DNA of 64,000 nt, from assembly GCA_029059705.1 (NCBI GenBank), contig JAIDVM010000010.1, forward strand, positions 24,678-88,677, in the 5' to 3' direction. The position numbers and the translations under genes are program-made. This DNA comes from Clostridia bacterium (GTDB lineage Bacteria; Bacillota; Clostridia; Christensenellales; Borkfalkiaceae). Shown here piece by piece: positions 25,181 to 32,737 of the stretch. A model generated the notes under the pieces. That model had not been told where the DNA came from and did not search any database. It saw only the letters and a list, made by a program, of their open reading frames with translations. Position 1 is the stretch's first letter; every line of letters begins with the position of its first letter.

Positions 25181-27493
25181 ATGAAAAGAATACTTCCGGA
25201 GTTTGAATTTTCGGACGAACAACTTAATATCGTGCGTAAACTCGCTTTGGAATGCGGGTTGTGCGAGGACACCGTAAAAATTTTGTACGGCAGAGGAATA
25301 TGCGCCAAGGACGACATAATAAAATTTATGCATCCTTCAAAAGAGCACTTTATTTCGCCGTACAAAATGAGCGGCATGCGCGAGGCGGTGGAACTCATTA
25401 AACGCGCGCGCGACGAGGAGTGGTCGGTAGTCGTTTACGGCGATTACGACGCCGACGGCGTTTGCGCCGCGACGATACTCGGCAATTCCCTGCGCGATTT
25501 CGGCATAGAGCCGTACGTGTGCGTGCCCGAACGTAAGGACGGTTACGGGCTTTCAGCCGCGCTTATCGACGGTATTTTCGACGAGTATTTTCCTCAACTT
25601 TTTATAACGGTGGACTGCGGAATTTCATGCGCGGACGAGGTGGATTATATAAAGGAGCTTGGAGCGGAGGTGATAGTAACCGACCATCACGAGCTTCCCG
25701 AAAGAATACCCGACTGTATTTGTATAAACCCCAAATTCAACGACGGCTATATTTACGACAATCTTTGCGGCGCGGGCGTTGCCTTTAAGGTGGGCTGTGC
25801 GCTCAACGGCGAAAGTGCCTATAAATACCTCGATTTTGCCGCAATCGCCACCGTTGCGGACAGCGTTCCGCTCACGGGCGAAAACCGCGACATAGTTTAC
25901 GAGGGGTTAAAGCTGATAAATTCCAACCCCAAGGAATGTTATTCGTATTTTTTGAATAAGAACGATTGCGCAAATTCGCATACGCTTGCTTTTTCCGTTG
26001 CGCCGAAAATAAATGCGGCGGGCAGAATGGGCGACGCTAAGGCTGCGCTTTCGCTTTTTAATTCAACGGACAAATCCGAAATTTTTACGCTTGCGGCAAA
26101 GCTTTCGGAGTATAATCTCGAACGGCAGAAGTATTGCGACGAGCTGTATTCGAGCGCAAAGGAAATGCTCAAAGCAGACGACGGCGGCTTCGGCAACATA
26201 ATTATGCTTTACAACGAAAACTGGAACTCGGGCTTTGTTGGCATTGTTGCTGCAAGGCTTGCCGAAGAGTATTCGCGCCCCGCAATTTTGTTTGTAAAAA
26301 ACGGCGATATGTTAAAGGGGTCTGCGCGCTCGGTTGAAAACGTAAACATTTTCGAGGCGTTAAGGCATTGCAACAGATTTATTACGGAATTCGGCGGACA
26401 CTCGCAGGCGGCGGGCGTAAACGTTTGTATAGACAATTTTAAAGCCCTTCACGAGGCGCTCGAAGAATACATTTCCCAAAATTACACCGCGCAAGACTTT
26501 ATTCCTACCGTTTACATAAGCGGCGTGTTGAAGTCGGCTTATTCCGCACGTTTTGTAAAGGAGCTTGAAATGCTCGAACCCTTCGGCGTGGGGAACAAGC
26601 GTCCCGTTTTCGAGCTTGACGAAGGTGCGCTTGCGGTAAAACCCGTAAAGCCGTTGTCGCCGCATATAAACATAAAGAGCGACAAGCTCGAATTGATGTA
26701 TTTCGGCGGCAGCAAGTTTGGCTGTCTTTTGGAAAGCCGTGCGCCCAAAAAGCTAATTTTCGAATACAACGTTTCAAGCTTCAGGGGCAAGGAATACGTA
26801 AAGGGCTTTGTGCGCGACGTTATTTATTCCGCAGACGCGGGCAAATTTATCGGCGAGGACGCGCTTATGTGCGCCGTAAGTTCGCTGTCGCAGCCGCAAG
26901 CGGAATGTGAAATAACCGAAATTTCAAAAAAGACCGCCGAAGAAGCAATGCAAAATTGCGGCAGCTTCGGCACGGTTTTCGTGTGCTGGAATTATTCTTT
27001 AATCGAAAGATTTGCGGGCGCAGACAAATTGAATGCGGAATTGTTTTATCCTTCCGCAAAAAACAACGCGACCTTGATTTTGGTTTCGCCCATGCCCGAC
27101 GCCGATTTAAGCGGCTTTTCCGAAGTTGTTTTCCTTGAAAATCCCGCGGGCGTCAGGTTGCCTTCTTTAAATAATAAGCAGGTTAAAGTTTGCAAAGTGG
27201 AAAACGGCAATAATATGTTTAAACCGCTCACGTGCGAAAGGCAGACGCTGTTAAAAATTTTTGCGTGTCTTTCGGCAAACGAAAATGTGGTTGAGGGCGC
27301 AACGGCGGAAGAGGTTGCCAAAAAGAGCAATCTCGGCTTTGATAAAACGCAAATTTTACTCGCTTTAAAAATTTTTGAACAGCTTTCGCTCGTTTCGTTT
27401 GATGGCGGCAGACTTAAAGTTATAAGAGGCGTTAAAAGCGAGCTTACTAATTCCGAAATTTATAACACGGTTTTGAGGTTGACTACGGAGTAA
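25181..27493 (+). CDS. recJ: Single-stranded-DNA-specific exonuclease RecJ
   Basis: 770 residues. The DHH catalytic motifs are present: VVVYGDYDADGVCAATIL (motif I, near residue 83), ITVDCGISCADEV, VTDHHELPE (motif III), AAGRMGDAKAAL and the DHHA1 GGHSQAAG motif. RecJ digests single strands 5' to 3' in recombination and mismatch repair. A TTG at 25169 would add four residues; ATG at 25181 is preferred. No ribosome site is seen and a terminator ends 10 bp upstream; TATAAT lies at 25174-25179, too close to serve this ATG. How it is expressed is unclear. Four bases separate it from rel. Confidence 0.93.
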   Translation: MKRILPEFEFSDEQLNIVRKLALECGLCEDTVKILYGRGICAKDDIIKFMHPSKEHFISPYKMSGMREAVELIKRARDEEWSVVVYGDYDADGVCAATILGNSLRDFGIEPYVCVPERKDGYGLSAALIDGIFDEYFPQLFITVDCGISCADEVDYIKELGAEVIVTDHHELPERIPDCICINPKFNDGYIYDNLCGAGVAFKVGCALNGESAYKYLDFAAIATVADSVPLTGENRDIVYEGLKLINSNPKECYSYFLNKNDCANSHTLAFSVAPKINAAGRMGDAKAALSLFNSTDKSEIFTLAAKLSEYNLERQKYCDELYSSAKEMLKADDGGFGNIIMLYNENWNSGFVGIVAARLAEEYSRPAILFVKNGDMLKGSARSVENVNIFEALRHCNRFITEFGGHSQAAGVNVCIDNFKALHEALEEYISQNYTAQDFIPTVYISGVLKSAYSARFVKELEMLEPFGVGNKRPVFELDEGALAVKPVKPLSPHINIKSDKLELMYFGGSKFGCLLESRAPKKLIFEYNVSSFRGKEYVKGFVRDVIYSADAGKFIGEDALMCAVSSLSQPQAECEITEISKKTAEEAMQNCGSFGTVFVCWNYSLIERFAGADKLNAELFYPSAKNNATLILVSPMPDADLSGFSEVVFLENPAGVRLPSLNNKQVKVCKVENGNNMFKPLTCERQTLLKIFACLSANENVVEGATAEEVAKKSNLGFDKTQILLALKIFEQLSLVSFDGGRLKVIRGVKSELTNSEIYNTVLRLTTE

Positions 27494-27497
27494 AGGC

Positions 27498-29627
27498 ATG
27501 GACGTAATAGAAAAAATTCAAAAGAATTACAGCGCGGAAGACGGTCAACTGTTGTTGGCTGCCTATAATTATGCCGAGCAGATGCACAGCGGACAAAAAC
27601 GCGCTTCTGGCGAGCCTTACTTTTCGCACCCCTGCGCCGTAGCCGAAATTTTAATTGATTTGGGGCTTGATACGCCCACGGTTGCCGCCGCGTTTTTGCA
27701 CGACGTGGTCGAGGACACGCCCGCCACCGACGAGGACATTTTAAAGCGCTTCGGCAAGGAAATTATGACGCTTGTCGACGGCGTAACAAAGCTCGATAAA
27801 ATACATTTTCAAACGCACGAAGAGGAAGACGCCGAAAATTTCAGAAAGATTTTCGTTGCCATGGCAAACGACGTGCGAGTGATTATAATAAAGCTTGCCG
27901 ACCGCCTTCATAACATGCGCTCACTTAATTATCTTTCAACCGAGCGGCAACAGAGAATTTCGCGCGAAACGCTCGAAATTTTTACGCCGCTTGCGGGCAG
28001 GCTGGGTATTTCGCAGATTAAGTGCGAGCTTGAAGACTTGTGCCTTAAATATCTCGACCCCGAAGCTTATGAGTTTTTGGTTAAAAATATACATCAAAAG
28101 CTGGAAGAAAGAAAGTCCTTCGTCGAGTTTGTCGTAAACGAAATAAAAGAAATATTAAAAGAGAGCGGCATAAAGGGTGAAGTAATAGGCCGCCCCAAGC
28201 ATTTCTATTCCATTTACCGCAAAATGAAAAATCAGGGCAAAAGCCTTGACCAGATTTACGACTTAACCGCCGTGCGCGTAATAGTGGATAAAACGGACGA
28301 GTGTTACGAAATTATGGGCAAAATCCACATGAAGTGGAAGCCCGTGCCGGGGAGGATTAAGGATTATATTGCCACGCCCAAACGCAACATGTACCAGTCA
28401 CTCCACACCACGGTAGTAACCAACTTCGGGCAGTTTTTCGAAATTCAGATACGCACATACGAAATGCACCGCATGGCTGAATACGGTATTGCCGCGCATT
28501 GGAAGTATAAGGAAAACAAGTCGATTGAAAACAATTTCGACGCGCGCCTTTCGTGGATTCGCGACGTTATGGACTGGCAGGGCAGCTTAAACGAATCGAA
28601 GGAGTTTGTAGACAGCCTTAAAAACGACTTGTACGACAACGAGCTTTTGGTATTCACGCCGCACGGCAAGGTTATTTCATTGCCGTTGGAGGCAACCCCC
28701 GTCGACTTCGCTTATGCAATTCACTCCGAAGTAGGCAACAAGTGCGTGGGTGCAAAGGTAAACGGCAAAATAGTTGCGCTCAATTCTGCATTGAATACGG
28801 GCGACGTTGTCGAAATTTTAACGCAATCCAACGGCAAAGGGCCTTCGTGGGACTGGCTTAAATTCGTAAAGTCGGGTTCCGCCCGCGCGAAAATTCGCCA
28901 GTACTTCAAGCGCGAAATGAAGGAGGACAACGTTAAAACGGGCAGAGCTATGCTCGAAGCCGAGGCAAAGCGCAAGGGCTATGCCTTAAACGATATTTTA
29001 ACGGAATCGTCTTTTAAAAAGCTTTCGAACAAGCTTGTTTTCAGTTCGGTGAACGAAATGCTTGCCTCCGTCGGCTACGGCGCGGTTGGCGTAAATCAGG
29101 TAATATACAAATTAATCGACTATTATAAAAAGGAAATACCCAAACCCGTAGAGGTTGTCGATTCAAGCAAGCTGAAACATACGCCCGCTTCAAGCGTAAC
29201 CATAAAAGGCATGGGCGGCTTGCTCGTTAAATTTGCGCATTGCTGCAACCCCGTGCCGGGGGACGACATAGTCGGCTTTGTGTCAAGAGGTAGGGGGGTT
29301 ATCGTCCACCGCGCCGATTGCAGCAACCTTTCGGATATCGATAAAAACCGCTTGCAGCCCGCGCAATGGACGGGCGATGTCGGTTCGGAATTCGTTGCGG
29401 GCATAAGAATAGTCGCCGACAATTACGAGGGCTTAACCGCGGACGTAATTGCCGAGCTTGCGGTTATGCACCTTTCCATGACGCAGATAAACGGCAGAAT
29501 AAACAAAGATAAGCTTGCCGAAATCGACTTGCGCATAAAGCTTAACAAGCGTTCGGATATCGATTTGCTTGTCAACCGCTTAAAGAAAAATAAGCGCATT
29601 GTAGACGTTTTCAGGACGACGAATTGA
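27498..29627 (+). CDS. relA: Bifunctional (p)ppGpp synthetase/hydrolase Rel
   Basis: 709 residues with all domains: HD hydrolase (YFSHPCAVAEIL and FLHDVVEDTPA with the metal-binding HD pair), synthetase (VIGRPKHFYSIYRKM, PVPGRIKDYIATPK, MYQSLHTTVV and EIQIRTYEMHRMAEYGIAAHW), TGS (VFTPHGKVISLPLEATPVDF), the zinc/helical region (CCNPVPGDDIVGF) and a C-terminal ACT domain. The intact HD motif means it can both make and remove the alarmone, as in other Firmicutes. The next gene starts inside its stop codon (4-bp overlap). Confidence 0.96.
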   Translation: MDVIEKIQKNYSAEDGQLLLAAYNYAEQMHSGQKRASGEPYFSHPCAVAEILIDLGLDTPTVAAAFLHDVVEDTPATDEDILKRFGKEIMTLVDGVTKLDKIHFQTHEEEDAENFRKIFVAMANDVRVIIIKLADRLHNMRSLNYLSTERQQRISRETLEIFTPLAGRLGISQIKCELEDLCLKYLDPEAYEFLVKNIHQKLEERKSFVEFVVNEIKEILKESGIKGEVIGRPKHFYSIYRKMKNQGKSLDQIYDLTAVRVIVDKTDECYEIMGKIHMKWKPVPGRIKDYIATPKRNMYQSLHTTVVTNFGQFFEIQIRTYEMHRMAEYGIAAHWKYKENKSIENNFDARLSWIRDVMDWQGSLNESKEFVDSLKNDLYDNELLVFTPHGKVISLPLEATPVDFAYAIHSEVGNKCVGAKVNGKIVALNSALNTGDVVEILTQSNGKGPSWDWLKFVKSGSARAKIRQYFKREMKEDNVKTGRAMLEAEAKRKGYALNDILTESSFKKLSNKLVFSSVNEMLASVGYGAVGVNQVIYKLIDYYKKEIPKPVEVVDSSKLKHTPASSVTIKGMGGLLVKFAHCCNPVPGDDIVGFVSRGRGVIVHRADCSNLSDIDKNRLQPAQWTGDVGSEFVAGIRIVADNYEGLTADVIAELAVMHLSMTQINGRINKDKLAEIDLRIKLNKRSDIDLLVNRLKKNKRIVDVFRTTN

Positions 29628-30238
29628 TGAAAGTTTTTAAATTAACTTCGTTTGACGCCTGCAACAGCTACGTTGTAACCGCGGACGGCAAAACCGCCGT
29701 TGTTATCGACTGCGGTGAGGCGGGCGTTAATCAAAAGGTTGTAAATATGAACTTAAAGCCCGTTGCCGTTCTGTTGACGCACGGGCATTTTGACCACGTT
29801 GGCGGCGCGGGCGAATTTTTTAACGCGGGCGTGCCCGTTTATTGCAGCGAAAAGGAAAAGGATTTTATTTTCAGCAAAGCAAACCGCAGTATTTTCGGGG
29901 GCGTGTATATTCCCGATTTTGAAATTTCCGCAACGCTCGCCGACGGCGAAGAGGCGGAATTTGCAGGCGTAAAATTTAAGGTTTTGCAAACTGCAGGGCA
30001 CACCGCGGGCAGCGTTTGCTATATTGCCGAAAACAATATTTTTTCTGGTGATACGCTGTTTTTCGGCAGTATAGGCAGAACCGATTTGCCCACAGGTAAC
30101 TATTTCGATTTGGAAAAAAGCGTAAAAAAGCTTTACGCGCTTAAAGGCGATTACAAAATATTTTGCGGACACGGTGAAGAAACCACGCTCGGTTACGAGC
30201 GCAAAAACAACGCGTTCATAAGGGGGGAAGATGCTTAA
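29624..30238 (+). CDS. Metallo-beta-lactamase-fold hydrolase (glyoxalase II-like)
   Basis: A 204-residue single MBL domain. Zinc ligands are in LLTHGHFDHVGG (HxHxDH, near residue 47), TAGHTAGSVCYI, FSGDTLFFGSIGRTDLP and the C-terminal CGHGEETTLGYE. This size and pattern fit the short glyoxalase-II-like hydrolases found after relA in many Firmicutes; thioester hydrolysis is likely, but the substrate is not proven. Both its start (with rel) and its end (8 bp with hemZ) overlap neighbours, so the operon rel-MBL-hemZ is tight. Confidence 0.9.
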   Translation: MMKVFKLTSFDACNSYVVTADGKTAVVIDCGEAGVNQKVVNMNLKPVAVLLTHGHFDHVGGAGEFFNAGVPVYCSEKEKDFIFSKANRSIFGGVYIPDFEISATLADGEEAEFAGVKFKVLQTAGHTAGSVCYIAENNIFSGDTLFFGSIGRTDLPTGNYFDLEKSVKKLYALKGDYKIFCGHGEETTLGYERKNNAFIRGEDA

Positions 30239-31592
30239 CACAAACAGTGAATATCTGCGCCCCGAAATTATGGACGTTTTGCGCGCGTTCGGCTGCGAGG
30301 AAGAAGATTTCAATCATTATTTTTCATGCGCGTGCGGAAAGTATTTAAACGTAATAGAATACGGTGGCGAATTTTACGACTTCGAAGAGGATTGCGAGGA
30401 AGAGGACGAGCTGGTTTTTAAGCGCCTTGCAAAGCGTTCGTGCAAGCTCGCTTTTTACAAAGTGCTGTCAAAGGCGAAAAATATTAACTTACCTTGGGGC
30501 GCGCTAACGGGTATAAGACCGACAAAAATGGCTTATACCGAGCTTGCAGCGGGCAGAGATTTTAAGCCGCTTTTTGAAAAGCTTTGCGTAATTGCCCCCA
30601 ATATATCATTGATTGAATGCGTTTTGGCGGCTCAAAAGCCCGTTTATAAAAAGGGCGGGCAGGATTTATATATTTCTTTGCCCTTTTGCCCCACAAAGTG
30701 CGAATATTGCTCGTTTATAACCGCGCCAATCGAAAAAACGCGTGCCTACGTCGAAAAATATATCGATTGTTTAGTGCGCGAAATAGCTTCGGTTAAGCCT
30801 TTTTTAAAGGATTTGCACAGCGTTTATGTTGGCGGCGGCACGCCGTTTGTGCTTTCCGCCGAGCAATTAACCCCCATATATGCCGCAATTAACGATATTT
30901 TGCCCAAAAAAGTCGAATACACGGTAGAGGCGGGCAGACCCGACGTTTTTTCAGAGGACAAGCTTAAACTTTCAAAGGAATACGGCGTTACGCGCATTTG
31001 TGTAAACCCGCAGTCCTTTAACGACAAAACGCTTGAAAAGATAGGCAGAAAGCACACCGCCGCGCAAACCGTTAAAGCTTACGAAACGGCTAAAAAATTC
31101 GGCTTCGATATCAATCTCGATTTAATTGCGGGGCTTGCCGACGAAACCGTTTTCGACTTTGAAAAGTCGCTCAATACCGCGATTTCGTTAAATCCCGAAA
31201 ACATCACCGTGCACACGCTTTCGTTAAAGGCGGGCGCAAAATTAAAGGAAAACGTAAAGCGTTTAAACGTTGCGGGCATTGCCGATATGATAGCCCTTTC
31301 CCGCGAAAAGCTGACAAAAGCGGGCTACCAGCCCTATTACCTTTACCGCCAGAAATATCAGGCGGGCGGGCTTGAAAACGTGGGCTGGACTAAACCCGAT
31401 AAAGCTTGCGTTTACAATATCGACACAATGGAAGAAATTTCCGACAACGTCGCCGTGGGCGCAAACGCAATTTCAAAGCGTTATTTCGGCGAAGAGGAGC
31501 GCATCGAAAGGTACGCCTCGCCAAAAGACATTCCAACTTATATCGAAAAAACGGAAAAAATAATCGAAGAGCGCAACAAGCTTTTCAAATAA
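30231..31592 (+). CDS. hemZ: Coproporphyrinogen dehydrogenase HemZ-like radical SAM protein
   Basis: 453 residues. The N-terminal ~150 residues are specific to HemZ and include NLPWGALTGIRPTKMAY. The radical SAM domain follows, with CPTKCEYCSF (CxxxCxxC, near residue 149), YVGGGTPFVLSAEQL and EAGRPDVFSEDKL. The C-terminal HemW-like part has YYLYRQKYQAGGLENVGW. HemZ is named for oxygen-independent coproporphyrinogen oxidation, but its real substrate in Clostridia is uncertain. It ends at the terminator 31595-31618. Confidence 0.92.
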   Translation: MLNTNSEYLRPEIMDVLRAFGCEEEDFNHYFSCACGKYLNVIEYGGEFYDFEEDCEEEDELVFKRLAKRSCKLAFYKVLSKAKNINLPWGALTGIRPTKMAYTELAAGRDFKPLFEKLCVIAPNISLIECVLAAQKPVYKKGGQDLYISLPFCPTKCEYCSFITAPIEKTRAYVEKYIDCLVREIASVKPFLKDLHSVYVGGGTPFVLSAEQLTPIYAAINDILPKKVEYTVEAGRPDVFSEDKLKLSKEYGVTRICVNPQSFNDKTLEKIGRKHTAAQTVKAYETAKKFGFDINLDLIAGLADETVFDFEKSLNTAISLNPENITVHTLSLKAGAKLKENVKRLNVAGIADMIALSREKLTKAGYQPYYLYRQKYQAGGLENVGWTKPDKACVYNIDTMEEISDNVAVGANAISKRYFGEEERIERYASPKDIPTYIEKTEKIIEERNKLFK

Positions 31593-31594
31593 AA

Positions 31595-31618
31595 AAAGCG
31601 CAGTTAATTCTGCGCTTT
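31595..31618. terminator. Bidirectional terminator
   Basis: AAAGCGCAG / CTGCGCTTT stem, loop TTAATT, with T-rich sequence on both sides; it serves hemZ and the convergent XRE gene. Confidence 0.88.
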
Positions 31619-31635
31619 AATTTTTTTGTAACCGT

Positions 31636-31839
31636 TTAATCCTTCAAACCCAAAAGGTAATCGACGGATATCCCGAAAAATTTTGAAATTTTAATCAGCA
31701 TTTCAATATCGGGTTCTGTTCGTCCACATTCCCAATCGCATATGCTGCTGTTGGTTGTGCCCAAAGCCTGTGCAAGCTGTTTTTGACTTAAATTATTTTC
31801 CTTGCGAAGTGTTTTCAGTTTGGCTAAATTTTGTTTCAT
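31636..31839 (-). CDS. XRE-family transcriptional regulator
   Basis: A 67-residue protein made of a single Cro/CI helix-turn-helix: RKENNLSQKQLAQALG is helices 1-2, TTNSSICDWECGRTEPDIEM covers the recognition helix and beyond, and ISKFFGISVDYLLG is the typical tail. It is divergent from the DUF6809 gene. The intervening 104 bp hold three copies of a TAGGGAATTTTA-like motif, one over its own -10 and two over the opposite promoter, so it probably represses both directions. Confidence 0.92.
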   Translation of the reverse strand: MKQNLAKLKTLRKENNLSQKQLAQALGTTNSSICDWECGRTEPDIEMLIKISKFFGISVDYLLGLKD

Positions 31840-31851
31840 GCTTCAATTATA

Positions 31852-31925
31852 GTAAAATTCCCTAATTTTTGCTTGACATTCGTTAAAATTCCTAATATAA
31901 TTAAGCCAAATAGGGAAATTCCCTA
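31852..31925. promoter_or_regulatory. Three operator-like sites between the XRE and DUF6809 genes
   Basis: A perfect palindrome TAGGGAAATTCCCTA (31911-31925) plus two related half-site blocks, TAAAATTCCCTAA (31853-31865) and TTAAAATTCCTAAT (31883-31896). They flank the -10 of the divergent gene and abut the likely XRE -10 (TATAAT, minus strand 31846-31851). Confidence 0.7.
31873..31901 (+). promoter_or_regulatory. Full-consensus sigma-A promoter
   Basis: Perfect TTGACA (31873-31878), 17-bp spacer, perfect TATAAT (31896-31901). One operator-like block runs into its -10, another covers the start region. Confidence 0.9.
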
Positions 31926-31943
31926 AAATTGCGAGGTGAATTT

Positions 31944-32213
31944 ATGAAAAATTCTTTGATTGATTTTATATTTTCGACGGACTGCGGAATGATAGAAAAA
32001 ATAGAGCTGGGGGAAGAATGTGGCAATCTCAGCGCGAATGCGTTGGATTTTTATCAAAAAATGAAAGAATTGCTGAACAAAGAGCAAAACGAGTTATTTG
32101 AAAAGTTCGTTAATGCAAATATGCAATATGAGGGAAGGTGCGAAGAAATTTATTTTAACGAGGGCTTTAAAGCGGGCTTTCGCATTGCCGTTGAGTGTTT
32201 GTACGATTGCTGA
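31944..32213 (+). CDS. DUF6809-like small protein
   Basis: 89 residues. The pattern LLNKEQNELFEKFVNANMQY followed by FNEGFKAGFRIAVECLYD resembles DUF6809, a family of small helical proteins common in Firmicutes and often found beside XRE regulators. The function is unknown. A TTG at 31929 is in frame, but GAGGTG at 31933-31938 fits the ATG at 31944. It is driven by a full-consensus promoter with operator-like sites, so it should be strongly expressed when the XRE protein releases DNA. Confidence 0.75.
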   Translation: MKNSLIDFIFSTDCGMIEKIELGEECGNLSANALDFYQKMKELLNKEQNELFEKFVNANMQYEGRCEEIYFNEGFKAGFRIAVECLYDC

Positions 32214-32242
32214 AATTTATTGTAATTTACCTTTTAAAACGT

Positions 32243-32271
32243 TTGCTTTTTAAATAATAAGGTGTTAAAAT
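32243..32271 (+). promoter_or_regulatory. Promoter of rpsO
   Basis: TTGCTT (32243-32248), 17-bp spacer, TAAAAT (32266-32271); the leader would be about 80 nt. Confidence 0.6.
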
Positions 32272-32291
32272 AATATTCGTTACGGCTACAA

Positions 32292-32313
32292 GGCGGTGCG
32301 AACACTCAACGCC
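32292..32313 (+). promoter_or_regulatory. Leader hairpin upstream of rpsO, candidate S15 autoregulatory site
   Basis: GGCG-GTG-CGAA-CAC-TCAA-CGCC forms a hairpin with an internal loop in the rpsO leader. S15 commonly binds its own leader; the link here is by position only. Confidence 0.4.
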
Positions 32314-32358
32314 CAAGCTTTGTTGCCCGCAAATATTTCCATAGGAGGATAAATTGAA

Positions 32359-32613
32359 ATGGAAAAGCAGGAAATTATCGCAAAATACGCATTAAAGGAA
32401 GGCGACACCGGTTCGCCCGAAGTGCAGATTGCTCTTTTAACCGAAAGGATTAACCACCTTAACGAGCACCTTAAAGAGCACATTCACGATAACCATTCCC
32501 GCCGCGGTCTTTTAAAGATGGTCGGTCGCCGTCGCGGTCTTTTAGACTATCTTAAAAGCAAGGATATCGAAAGATACCGTGCTATTATTGCGGCACTCAA
32601 TTTAAGAAAATAA
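32359..32613 (+). CDS. rpsO: 30S ribosomal protein S15
   Basis: 84 residues; the usual length is 88-89, the difference being a shorter N-terminus. The rRNA-binding core is typical: [40 protein letters not shown] and [18 protein letters not shown] lies 10 bp before the ATG. S15 binds 16S rRNA helix 22 early in 30S assembly. pnp follows 124 bp downstream, the order conserved in most bacteria. Confidence 0.97.
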   Translation: MEKQEIIAKYALKEGDTGSPEVQIALLTERINHLNEHLKEHIHDNHSRRGLLKMVGRRRGLLDYLKSKDIERYRAIIAALNLRK

Positions 32614-32693
32614 TCGAAAAAATCGGGCGGGTTGCTTTAACTCGCTCATTTTTCTTTTAATTATTGTCAAAAATTATTGTAAAAAAATCGGCT

Positions 32694-32709
32694 TGCGGCG
32701 GGCGCCGCA
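32694..32709 (+). promoter_or_regulatory. GC-rich hairpin in the pnp leader
   Basis: TGCGGC / GCCGCA with loop GGGC, without a T-tract, 28 bp before pnp. pnp leaders often carry processing or autoregulation stems; here this is inference. Confidence 0.4.
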
Positions 32710-32737
32710 GGTTTAGTAGAAGGAAAGGAGAAAGGAA

